Shown here: positions 47,315-57,227 of the stretch, in pieces | Numbering within the stretch: the first letter of the stretch is position 1 | Layout of the letters: every line of letters begins with the position of its first letter | Assembly (NCBI GenBank): GCA_022836615.1 | Contig: MU405273.1 | Span: 62,001 to 126,000 of the forward strand | Origin: Annulohypoxylon bovei var. microspora | Taxonomy: Eukaryota; Ascomycota; Sordariomycetes; Xylariales; Hypoxylaceae | DNA length: 64,000 nt | Direction: 5' to 3' | Notes under the pieces: generated by a model | Told to the model about the DNA's origin: nothing | What the model saw: the letters and a program-made list of their open reading frames with translations, nothing else | The model's database searches: none | Position numbers and translations under genes: made by a program

Positions 47315-48171
47315 ACTCCTTGCCCACCTACATACATACCTAATTACCTAGCGATTCAAGTGAGAGTTGGTAACAAGGCACAACAGCCTAATATGGTTTA
47401 TGCTCGAAGATTAAGAATTCTCCACGGAAAAGGTGCTAGTACCCTAATATAAGAGGCTCGATGCTCATTGCTCAAGCGAGCGGCTATACTCCTACTACGG
47501 AATACCTTTATTTCTTATTATATGAATCTAGGTATATCTATACTTCTATTTGAAGTTATATCCAAGATCAGTATTCGAGTGACCTTATCCCAAAGGCGTC
47601 GATTCTGTTGGGCAAAAAGGGGCATTCAATACAAGAATATTGAAACCGAAGGTCCCAAAAACCTCATTTGAGGTTTATTGATCTTGTCTACTCTACATCT
47701 ACAGTATTTAGGTCTAATTATCTGGGTGGACACTTGGGGCTAATCAGTAAATGAATGATGGGTAGCTTCCAACCAAAATTGTCCTTTCATTGTTTTTCAT
47801 GCGACCAAAAAAGCAGCTATAGACTGTATGACAGGCATTCAACAGCAAATCAGCTCAATCGCCGTAGCCAGTAAAAGCACTTAGATACATGTAGAACCAA
47901 AGGTTTTGAGAAGCAATGCCGTAATAATCGTAAAAGTCGTAATCGTTGCGAATCGAAACATGGGCTTCGTCAAAAGGTGTGTCACTCCGTCTCATTCCAC
48001 ATTCCACATTCCATCAGATCAGTTATGTGTTTTCTCTCATCTCATTTCGATTCCGACTCCAGCTCAAAACCAACATGCATGTGAACAATCGCCGATATCT
48101 CTTTACAGGTCCTCACATTCACTCCGACAATCCCTAACAACTGCCCCTATGCGTATCGAGGAAGCATGTCC
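47315..48171. other. Spacer between convergent genes
   Basis: About 0.86 kb between DPH2 (+) and the MARVEL protein (-). A CATTCCA triplication lies near 47993-48014. Small plus-strand frames here look random. Confidence 0.5.
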
Positions 48172-48853
48172 TTAGACGTAGACGCGGCGGTGCGAGTGCG
48201 TGCTATGTCGGCTGTTGGGGCTGCGGCTGCTTCGGTGACCGTGGCGGTGGGCATGCGTCTCGCGGTAATACGTAACGCGGTCACCACTGCTGGAGCGGTC
48301 GCCATGCAGACAGGCCAGGATGCTGGTGATGAAGAAGAAGACGCAGTTCATGATGCCAAACGCGAACGAAGCCTTGAGCATGGCGCAGGTCTTATCTACG
48401 TTTGCATCCCAGTTCGTCACGGAGGCACTTCCGAATGGTCCGAAGCTAACATCATACGGGTCGCCTTGCGTGATGTGCGTGCAGTCGACGGACGCGATCA
48501 TGCGCAGGGAGTACACGGCGCCAATGAAGGCACCGACGAACAACAGGTCGATGATGGAGACGAAGGTTGCGTTGGACGACGAGCGGTGGTAGCTGAAGAG
48601 CGTGTAGATGGACCAGGCGAGCGCGAGAACCGAGACAATGAACAAGACCAAGATGTAATTGGGCGTCAGCTCATTCAGCTGGACGTAGCCGTTCACAAAG
48701 TAGGCCAGCATGCCCATCGTCGGGATCTATTAATGGGCGAGTTAGCGTCGCGATCGATCGGCGCACGGATTTGTCGGGGAGTGGGAGGGTTAGACTTACC
48801 AACGTGAGGATCTGCGCGAATCGCCAAAAGGTGAAGAAGATAGCGAAGATCAT
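48172..48853 (-). CDS. MARVEL-domain four-span membrane protein
   Basis: Exons 48853-48800 and 48726-48172 encode 202 residues; the intron (donor GTAAGT, branch GCTAAC, acceptor TAATAG) joins AQILTL to IPTMGMLAYF in phase 0. Four hydrophobic segments: about 2-32, 42-62 (YILVLFIVSVLALAWSIYTL), 74-95 (FVSIIDLLFVGAFIGAVYSL) and 135-155 (ASFAFGIMNCVFFFITSILA), with two Cys in the last lumenal loop. The cytosolic tail is His/Arg/Ser-rich (THAHRHGHRSSRS). This is the architecture of fungal MARVEL proteins, which organise membrane domains; no specific role can be given. Confidence 0.85.
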
Positions 48854-51648
48854 CTTGCCGGATTGCTTCTGCCTTCTCTCAATCTTCTATAGTTGGATTG
48901 ACGATGTTGAATAGAGGAAAGATTGGGCGCGAGTAGCTGACAGGTGTGCGACCAACGAGAAGACAATTGGACGTGTAGGTGAGAAGGTGTGAGCGGAGAA
49001 TAAGAGACGAGACGACGGGAAGATACTATGTACGAATGTGCAAAGGTGGAGAGGGAGAGAGCTGAAGCTTTAGGGTGACCTTTGCGCTAAGAGCTGCACA
49101 AGCTACAAGATAAGGCGGGCGGCTGGTTGGTAGGTTGGACCAGGTAGGGGTCTCTCCGCCTTGGGATCTTATGCGCCTTTTTACGATGTACCCGTGCCTG
49201 GTTTACTGGTGCGCAGTACGTCGATCTTTACAGAGTTGCGGACGGTTTGATTGGAGAATGATGATTTGTGAAAAGGTTGTAGTAAGTCGTACAATGCTGT
49301 GAAAAGAAGTATGTACAATAGTGATACGTTCAATCCTATTGTATCGTTTGTCGCAAAGATGAAAGAATTGGTTGGAGGTATTCGGTGGTGGGGTTCCAAC
49401 TTTCTTCAGGTAAACAAAATTCGTGCGGCAGGGCAACGCCTTATGGGGAACTTTAATTGATTTTTACTTCGTATGACGTCGCAAGAAACAAGGAGTCCAA
49501 CCGGGGATGTTACCAACCCTAAGGAACCTTTAAAAAAGACCCGAAACTGTAATCTTGAGTAAGGTACCTATTCTACGTATGTGTGAGATATATAAATGCG
49601 ACTTTATAAATGACGAAATCTAGAAATAATAAATTGAACATGCAAATAAAACAAGTTATCATGTACCTATTTGACGATGTAGGAATACATCAACTTTCCA
49701 AGTTTTGTCGACATTTTGTTCATGTTCGTATTCTAGTATCGTTAAGTATCTAGGTACCTGCCTAGGATGAGCCCTCTAAAATCTAGACCTCCTCAAAATT
49801 AGCGGGGTTGGTTAGGTGGTTGGTCAACTGAATTGTTGTTTCCCGGCACCTAAAAGTTGGTAATCTTGGTCTGTGCGACAGGAACCTACCCCTGACTTCT
49901 TCACTCCTTACTCTCTGCCCCCCTTTTACTCACACCTTCTTATGGACGGTGTGTATCACATACTTCCTTTGACGACACTAGGGGAATTCAACCCAAGGAA
50001 GAGAATCAATTCATTTATTGTCTACTTATGGTGGTCTGAAAAGAGAAAATAGTACCCGAAATAAAAGCAAACGGAGAGCATAATTATTCCATTCCTAGGA
50101 AAAGTTTGAACACACTTATCTGAAAGACCTACATCTAAATATGAGAGGCGAAAAGTTGTGATACCAATCTCAAGGACGAAGAGACGTCATACAATGCATG
50201 CCTAGTTTGACGAGACCACCAACATTCACCTACTGAAATCTTAAGACAACACAGAGCTCGATTTTTACTCCTGGTCTGGTCTTCTGCCCTTTAGCCTTAG
50301 CGGTAGCGTCTAAAAGCTAAACCTGTTTAGTATGGCTGTCGTGGTCAATTATCATCATAGGTAGATCTGTTGGCAGCCTTCATCTACCTAATCCTTCTCT
50401 CTTCGCCCAACAAGGTTTCTCTTAACTGACCCGCAAGTCTTGACTAGTTGCTCGACGTGGATACGCCTTGTTGTTTGATGGCATTGGCTTTCCCTACGTA
50501 TTCCTTGATGAACGCATCGAGATCAACTAAAGTTGTATCGGGGTGATGAGATGTTTCATAAAGAAGGCACTTATTGAATTTACCTAATCATGCTCTTAGT
50601 ATTTCCATATTCTCTAGCGGAGATTGTGTTTCTCTAGCTTTTTGTAAAGAGGTTCCGCCAGCGTACGCCTTCAGTTGCTTCTAAACGACGGCGTCGATCA
50701 CATTAGCTTTGTGTTCTATCAGCTCACAAGTTACACGCAGGCCCTGGTCTTGGTGAAACGTATGAGCTGGACAGAGCAGAATCTAAGTGCGAAAGGAGGG
50801 AATTCGATAAACAGAGACATTAACATAAGGTCATATGATGATACAGGCGACAGCAACCGGTCCTGCTCGGTTGTAGTTGACTATGTACCTACCTGGGCCG
50901 TTTTAAGGTTTCCGAGTCCGGCTATTGTGGGGCCGAGTGTGCCCCGAGTAGAGGGCCGAATTCTTAAGAACAAGAATAGACCATAGGAAGACGGTCGAAA
51001 ATATATTATATCTACATCAGTCGCTTAAAGTTTAAAGTATCGCTTCTAATTGCGTATTCAGTATGCTCTCTTGCTCTTATGGTTATAATTGGTTGGAAAT
51101 TTACGACTTTAGAGGTTTAGACAGGCGGTCCAATGTCACACCTAACTCTAAGACTGTTAATAATGACCAAATATCATAAATAGGTACTAGGAGTCGTGAT
51201 TTACGTAATTAGTAAAACTCTTAGCATATAATAAAAGATAGAGCATCGAAATAGGCGATGATGACGCCAGATTTATTATTATTAGCACGGAATTAAGTGG
51301 ACGGTGGATATGCCCCGCGATATCTACTGGAAATAGGGGTCCGAATGCTCTCTCCAGATGGTCTACAAACAAATGTTGCGGAGCTTACCTAGTCACGACC
51401 GTGCGATGACCATCTTATCTTCGGTCTGGAAAAATATAAACATGCCATATTCCATGCTATAAGGGTATTTGTATTATGTGATCCCTTCCCACACAAGAAA
51501 CTGCACGTTGCCTAGTTGCTGACGAACCTAGCTGCATCGCGTCAGCAATAAAGGTGAGTAACGGACTTAAGCTTGCATCTCCAGTTCTCTGTTCCTAGAT
51601 TAGGGTATCCGTCGATATTCTGATTACTGACCTGTACCGACCAAGGTC

Positions 51649-51665
51649 ATGGGGCCGAGCCCCAT
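51649..51665. repeat. 7-bp inverted repeat with 3-nt spacer
   Basis: ATGGGGC, CGA, GCCCCAT, about 220 bp upstream of the M20-type start codon. Possible operator for a dimeric (zinc-cluster type) regulator, or chance. Confidence 0.4.
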
Positions 51666-51767
51666 CGAGCCGATTAAAAGCGATTATTCTAGGGAACATG
51701 GTCCCTGATAATCTTATAGACCGATATTATATAATAATAAAACTCGGATCGGCCGGGGAGTCCTCGA

Positions 51768-51778
51768 TATAAATAAAA
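51768..51778 (+). promoter_or_regulatory. Probable TATA box of the M20-type gene
   Basis: TATAAATAAAA, about 105 bp before the ATG at 51882, in a GC-richer local context. Position is suitable for a fungal core promoter. Confidence 0.45.
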
Positions 51779-51881
51779 GGCATCGTTCCGTGGACTTTAA
51801 GCCTGTGCTTTTCTTTAGCTCCTGATGTTGTGGTTGACATATCTCTAGAGTATAACTTACAACGGTGGTCAATCAGGAAAT

Positions 51882-53426
51882 ATGGCACGCTCCCATTTCC
51901 TTCTGTTGGCCTCAGTCGGTCTCACGATAGCAACAGATTTAAGCACGCTTCCTAGTCTCCTAAAGACGATCTCAGCAGATGTATTCCCGGGTCTAAAGGG
52001 CATAGCCCAAGATATATATATCCACCCGGAGACTTCCACGCAAGAATTCCACGCTCATGATTCCGTTGTGGATTACTTCACCACGACCAAGCCTGGTTTA
52101 TGGGATGTGAAGCCCCACGTCTACGGCCAACCTACTGCGTTCCAGCTAGATTTCGTGCACAAGCCAGCAGGATTCACAGGTTCCGAGGAAGAGATACCGA
52201 TTGTCGGATTTATGGCCGAGTACGATGCCCTTATAGGTATTGGCCATGCATGTGGACACAACCACATAGTGCTCAACGGTCTGGCCGCAGCGAGCATGAC
52301 ACGTCAAGCGCTCATCGACCTCGATATTCCTGGACGGATCAGGGTTATGGGGACACCCGATGAAGAGGACACGGGCGGGAAGGGACGGTTACGGGATGCG
52401 GGTGCATTCGACGGTGTAGATATATGGATGATGGCGCATCCCACGAGCGCCAACGCCGTACAGCCTATGGGAGCTCGCGTCGATGCACAGGCGAACTTCG
52501 TGGGTGAAACGCATGCTGATGCGGTTAGAACTGCGTACGAGGCGCTCGTGCTGATCACGGATTTCGGAACAACTTTGCCTTCAGGGACAACGGCTACGCC
52601 TGTGGAGGACGTTGGGATGTTTGCTATCAACGTGGTGTCGCAAAAGATCTTACTTGGGATCGTGGGTCTAAGTTTGCAGGATGTGAATTCGACTGTGGGT
52701 GAACTGCTAGATAGTACGTACATAGGCGTCAACTACACCGTTGCAGAATCCGACGAGGTCGAAAAGGGGGTTGCGGTTACTATGGAAGGGCCGGGAGGCC
52801 ACGCATCGGAGGGAACCAAAAGCCCGCTCAGATTAAGTGTTGAGACGTTTCGTACACTAACCAACAGCGATAAAGAAGGTGTTTCCTTTTTCTTACCTGG
52901 AAACATCACGGTTACGGAACTGGACATCACAATATCGGTTCGTCCTAGGTATACGATGGATCTGGATTCGCTCTTGAAAAATGTGACATCGACTATCGCT
53001 TCGAAAGCCGCAAGTATCACCACGGATCGACCGTACCCAGCACTTGAAGTCCTCACAAACCCCGGCGACCGGTTTATTAGCTTAATGCACGACGCAGACC
53101 ACGATAGCCAAGCGAACTGGAACTTCTCAACAATCGCCCCCGCCGCAACAGACGCTGGTTTCGTGCAGGATGCAGATCTAGACCCTGACACCAAACAAGT
53201 TCTGAGCGTGTTCAAAGCTGTGTTCCACCCGAACTTCGGTACCTGTGAGCCCATAGCCGGTGCTCCATGCGGGTTTAACCACGAGCCCGCATTCGAGCAA
53301 ACTGCGGGGACCGAGTATAGTTATGGGCGTACAGAGATTGTCGCCAGGGCGTTGGCACAGATCGCGGTTGAGTTGGTTGATGATAAGGGGTTCATGAGGG
53401 AAGCTACCAAGCTTGTCAGGAGGTAG
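51882..53426 (+). CDS. Secreted M20-family metallo-amidohydrolase (aminoacylase/PM20D2-like)
   Basis: Single exon, 514 residues, with an N-terminal signal peptide (residues 1 to ~18, HFLLLASVGLTIAT). Metal-site motifs: GFMAEYDALIGIGHACGHNH with His122, Cys124 and His126, then MGTPDEEDTGGKG (about 156-168) with the catalytic Glu pair, and a second His in MMAHPTSANAV. A late FEQTAGTEYSYG-type block closes the fold. Such enzymes hydrolyse N-acyl or dipeptide amide bonds. Six or more Asn-x-Ser/Thr sites fit secretion. The stretch after about residue 215 (dimerisation lid) is atypical in sequence. Substrate unknown. Confidence 0.88.
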   Translation: MARSHFLLLASVGLTIATDLSTLPSLLKTISADVFPGLKGIAQDIYIHPETSTQEFHAHDSVVDYFTTTKPGLWDVKPHVYGQPTAFQLDFVHKPAGFTGSEEEIPIVGFMAEYDALIGIGHACGHNHIVLNGLAAASMTRQALIDLDIPGRIRVMGTPDEEDTGGKGRLRDAGAFDGVDIWMMAHPTSANAVQPMGARVDAQANFVGETHADAVRTAYEALVLITDFGTTLPSGTTATPVEDVGMFAINVVSQKILLGIVGLSLQDVNSTVGELLDSTYIGVNYTVAESDEVEKGVAVTMEGPGGHASEGTKSPLRLSVETFRTLTNSDKEGVSFFLPGNITVTELDITISVRPRYTMDLDSLLKNVTSTIASKAASITTDRPYPALEVLTNPGDRFISLMHDADHDSQANWNFSTIAPAATDAGFVQDADLDPDTKQVLSVFKAVFHPNFGTCEPIAGAPCGFNHEPAFEQTAGTEYSYGRTEIVARALAQIAVELVDDKGFMREATKLVRR

Positions 53427-54182
53427 GTTGGATTAAGGGGGATACTAGATGTGACTATTTGAGTATTGTCATAACCTACTGCAAAGGAAAACGAATAAAA
53501 GCATACGATTCTTTAAAGCCGTTCCTTCGACCCTCTCTATGTCATGTTGGCTCTTGCTGCTTTCGACAGGATCGTTCGATACGCCGACTAGATTTACGAT
53601 GTGTTCATCTTCCTGAAGCATCTACTAGAACCGAAATTGATAAGTTAATTGCGCCGCTGCAATAAACTCGCAGATATGTTTATGATGTAATTCATGCTGA
53701 TAACACTTGAAAGAGTAGGTATTTTGGGAAACCAGTGCGGATCCATGTCTCGTATAATATTGGGTACCTAGTCCCAAGATACCTAGGTCTAGATAATACC
53801 TTGCTTTGTGTCCAGCGAGCTCACTCTGCAAGTGGTGCTGCGAGAAAGCGACGAAGACATTGTCTTGATTACATTTTTTAGGTCCAACCTCCGCATCTAA
53901 AGCTTAAAATCGATGGTACACTACTAGAATAGCTTCATGGCTTCTAATCGGGTATTGCGTGCCTCATAGCAGCCTTCTAACAACTTTTTTTTTTTTTAAA
54001 AAAAACTCCCCTGGCCTCGTACACATCATTTAGTATCGCACATCGATTAAGTGCGTCGACAAACTACACCCCTACTCCAGCCCAACTAGATACCTAGCCT
54101 CCCATAGGAAAAATAAAATAAATTCGCGGAGAATTCCCACGCCATAGAGATTTAAACCTTGCACTTATTTTGATCTTGCAAC
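53427..54182. other. Spacer between convergent genes
   Basis: About 0.75 kb. A long T run followed by an A run lies near 53986-54006, on the 3' side of the gene ending at 54183. Nothing coding. Confidence 0.5.
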
Positions 54183-57100
54183 CTAACCCATATGTTCCTC
54201 AGCAACAGAGTCGAGCTCATCGAAATCGCGAATCACAGGCCCTAGACCGTCGGAGCTATTCGGACTTAAGATCGGCGCACCGCCGCAGCTGGAAGGGCTG
54301 TGACTAGGGTCAAAGAACCCCTCCATGCGCGTCGTGTCAAGGTTAAGATCCAGCGGTGCTGGCGGCTTAGTCCGGCGTATACTAAGGCCCTGGGGCTGCC
54401 AATTATTGCTCTCGTCAATCCTGCCACTAGGATGAGATGGTCCGAATGTCGCGTAGCTGCGCTCGCTCCTGGCCCCTCGCGAGCTTGCGTAGCCCTTTGG
54501 GTTGTAGCTAGCGTGGGTTTTCGATGACGACGGCCGGGTGATGCTCGAGGCCGCGTCGTCGGAGAAAGCACTGACGCTCATGGCAGAAGATCCACCCCAC
54601 ATCGTAGGCGCGGTGGTGCTGGTAGCGTAAGATCTCCCACCGCGCGCAGATGCATTCCATCCGCTACCGTTGTTCGATCGGCTTGACACGGTCGTCCTCG
54701 GCGGCCTGGGGAATTTTTGCGCCTGTGCGCGCATCATGCGTAGCACGGGGTCTCCTGAATTAGAGGTATCTGAGTCAACGCTCTCGCCGCTCGTGCAATT
54801 TTGCCAGGCTCGAGGAGCGAGCCAGCAGTGTGAGAGCTCGTGATGCGCCTCAGCTGCGGGAGCAGACACACCCTTCCACGGTGGCGTCTTAGTTCCCTTA
54901 AAGCGCGGAGATAGGTGGTAAGAAACGTTGTCCTTATACCGGAGGTTAGGTGCGTCAACCGAGACGCTGGCGAGGGTCTGCAGTATACCATAAACAAGCA
55001 CCCAGCGGCCGCGCCGGGCGACGAAGGGGTCGACAAACCCGATCTGGTCGGCTTTTTCGAATTTGACAAAGCCCTCGATCAAGTCGGACTGCGTGAAGTC
55101 AGACCCTAGGATGTATATATTGGTCGCCTCGGTATAGGCTAACTGTGCGCGTCTTTCGTTGATACGATCGTCACCACACTGCTTCGCATTATTATTATTA
55201 CTGTTGCTTCTGTCCTTTCTCAACTTCTCACGACCTGAACCGGACGGAGGGGGTGTGGCAGTCGGGATCGACTCAGGGACGAGCGGATAGGGGTGGGGGA
55301 TATGCGGGAATCGCATTCGGTTATCGAACTCGATCAGCATATCTGTGAGCGGGAGGTCAGAGGTATCAGGGTCGAAGGACTTGTTGCCACTCTCAGAAAC
55401 CATCATCCACTTCCGGCTGCTTCGGGTTTCAGACTCGTCCCACACGATGTCCCTGTTAACGAGGTAGTCGTACAGCGCGCCGAAGTCCTTTTGCATCTCT
55501 TTCGCTAACGTCCTAGTCAACCACATCTCCTCGCCCTCAACTGTCCTCGCGCCGGCTTCAGGGGGAGGCCAGTCGCCATGTACCTTGACATAGTGGCTGA
55601 TGAAGAATTGCTGTAAACGATCAGCTGCATCTCGAGCAATACCTCGCATAGACGGGCCAGCCGTTGACCAGATGTCTCCAAAGGAGAACTCGGCAAGGCG
55701 CTCTTCTGCGGCTTGCACGCGGAGCTGGGTTTCAAGGCACGCTCTTTCCAGAAGTGCGCGCGTAATCGGAGTGACGCTCTTGAAATCCGAGCATGCTTCT
55801 AATCGGGAGTACATGCCGGCGCAATGCACGAACGCCTCGCACCATCCTTCCTCCCAGCGCACATCCGGAGTCTCCGACCACGCCAGCATGGATACTGCAG
55901 TTTCTGCGTCGTTGCGAGCGTCGTCTATACCGCGGGCAGACAGATAGTTAATAATAGTCCCGACATTGTCTGCTTCAGGAGGCATATATGTCGCAAGACG
56001 CACAAGCAAATCAGAGAGCGCTTGGAAAAGCGATAGACCAACTAGAGATGCATGGTACAGCAGCGCAAATACATTACGTGTCGTAATAGCATGCCGATGA
56101 GCTTCAAGCTTAGTTAGATTGGGTGGCGTCGGGAAATACATCTCGTACGAGATCTGGCCGTCAGTATCTGCGAGACTGGTATCTTCAGAAACTGGAGGTG
56201 TCGGCTGGCCATGACGACCCAGATTGTACCCAAGCTGTGGGTGGGAGCCGTGTGGTCGTAGCATTGGCGGAGCACCAATAGGCGACGGTGTCATGTGCAT
56301 CCGCGAGTCGTACTCTTCCTCTGTGGAACCTTCACGAAGGAGAGTTATAAGAAACCGAGATTCGGTTGCTTCGATGATGTGAGAGGAGAGGCGGAAAGAA
56401 GGATTCGGTCGTGGGGCTTGTCCTCTACGGCCGAAGAATACCAACACATCGCCGTTAGGATCCCATAGTTCAGGGTCTTTTCGAAGCTTGTTCCATCGCT
56501 GTACGGGCCTCCCAGCGCCAATCCAACGTTTGATCGGTGGTGTAGCCGACGGAGGCGGGATTGGGGGCAGTTTAGAGGATGGCGGCGGCGAGATCATTTG
56601 CTGATACTCTGGGTCCCATGCTAAATGCTGCTGGGATTGCATGGACATTATAGGCATTTCGTTCATGTCGAACGAATCTGCATCATTGTGGCCTCTAACG
56701 GTAGCAGACGACTCAGGCCGAAGAGCATCGCTAGCCTTCTTCTTCTTAGTCCCGAACGTGAAAGCTTTTGTGAGCCCCTTACGAAAATCATCGCTTTTCT
56801 TATCCACAACACTTCGAAAGCCAGAACGTTCGATACCCGATACATCTTCTGTCCTCAGCACAGGTTTTCTCGCTCTAGCGTAGGCATAATCAGCCATTGG
56901 TCCATGGCGCTGCGAGCTGCTACCACCTTCTCTCCTCCCCGAGTCGCTTCCGCCACTCTGACTTCCGCTGCTATTGTTGAAATTCGTAATCTCGTTGCGG
57001 TAGCTTGCTACCTCCGCCTCCCTTACAGGCTCCGAAAATTTCAGGAACCGCGCATTCACCGTGCCGTAACCCGTGCCATAGCCGGTGCCGTAGCCGGTGC

Positions 57101-57227
57101 CTTGCGGCAGACCAGCGTCAGTAATTGAGAGGTCATCCCGGTCGGAATAGCGACCGCTTACTGGAGATCGAACACCAGACTTCGGCTCGGTAATCTTTTT
57201 CCTCACGTAAGCGCTACGCCCAGACAT
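54183..57227 (-). CDS. Large conserved fungal protein, DUF8004-like
   Basis: Uninterrupted frame of 1014 residues from the ATG at 57227. The N-terminal ~230 residues are disordered, with four TGYG repeats (about 44-57) and a basic GTKKKKAS segment. A folded core follows from about 250: NKLRKDPELWDPNGDVLVFF, an ATESRFLITLL block, a TPPNLTKLEAHRHAITTRNV segment and a long helical region to about 800, as in the pezizomycotine DUF8004 family (recalled). The C-terminal 200 residues are Ser/Arg-rich and disordered. No signal peptide or clear membrane helix. Function unknown. A real gene without doubt, by length and composition. Confidence 0.88.
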   Translation of the reverse strand: MSGRSAYVRKKITEPKSGVRSPVSGRYSDRDDLSITDAGLPQGTGYGTGYGTGYGTVNARFLKFSEPVREAEVASYRNEITNFNNSSGSQSGGSDSGRREGGSSSQRHGPMADYAYARARKPVLRTEDVSGIERSGFRSVVDKKSDDFRKGLTKAFTFGTKKKKASDALRPESSATVRGHNDADSFDMNEMPIMSMQSQQHLAWDPEYQQMISPPPSSKLPPIPPPSATPPIKRWIGAGRPVQRWNKLRKDPELWDPNGDVLVFFGRRGQAPRPNPSFRLSSHIIEATESRFLITLLREGSTEEEYDSRMHMTPSPIGAPPMLRPHGSHPQLGYNLGRHGQPTPPVSEDTSLADTDGQISYEMYFPTPPNLTKLEAHRHAITTRNVFALLYHASLVGLSLFQALSDLLVRLATYMPPEADNVGTIINYLSARGIDDARNDAETAVSMLAWSETPDVRWEEGWCEAFVHCAGMYSRLEACSDFKSVTPITRALLERACLETQLRVQAAEERLAEFSFGDIWSTAGPSMRGIARDAADRLQQFFISHYVKVHGDWPPPEAGARTVEGEEMWLTRTLAKEMQKDFGALYDYLVNRDIVWDESETRSSRKWMMVSESGNKSFDPDTSDLPLTDMLIEFDNRMRFPHIPHPYPLVPESIPTATPPPSGSGREKLRKDRSNSNNNNAKQCGDDRINERRAQLAYTEATNIYILGSDFTQSDLIEGFVKFEKADQIGFVDPFVARRGRWVLVYGILQTLASVSVDAPNLRYKDNVSYHLSPRFKGTKTPPWKGVSAPAAEAHHELSHCWLAPRAWQNCTSGESVDSDTSNSGDPVLRMMRAQAQKFPRPPRTTVSSRSNNGSGWNASARGGRSYATSTTAPTMWGGSSAMSVSAFSDDAASSITRPSSSKTHASYNPKGYASSRGARSERSYATFGPSHPSGRIDESNNWQPQGLSIRRTKPPAPLDLNLDTTRMEGFFDPSHSPSSCGGAPILSPNSSDGLGPVIRDFDELDSVAEEHMG

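Larger units (their letters stand above)
48854..51881. other. Long intergenic region between divergent genes
   Basis: About 3 kb. MARVEL promoter at the left with a GA-rich stretch (48950-49070); promoter of the M20-type gene at the right. A GGTACC/CCTAGG word occurs near 49750. An unremarkable 103-codon frame (50675-50986, +) is not called. Confidence 0.5.
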
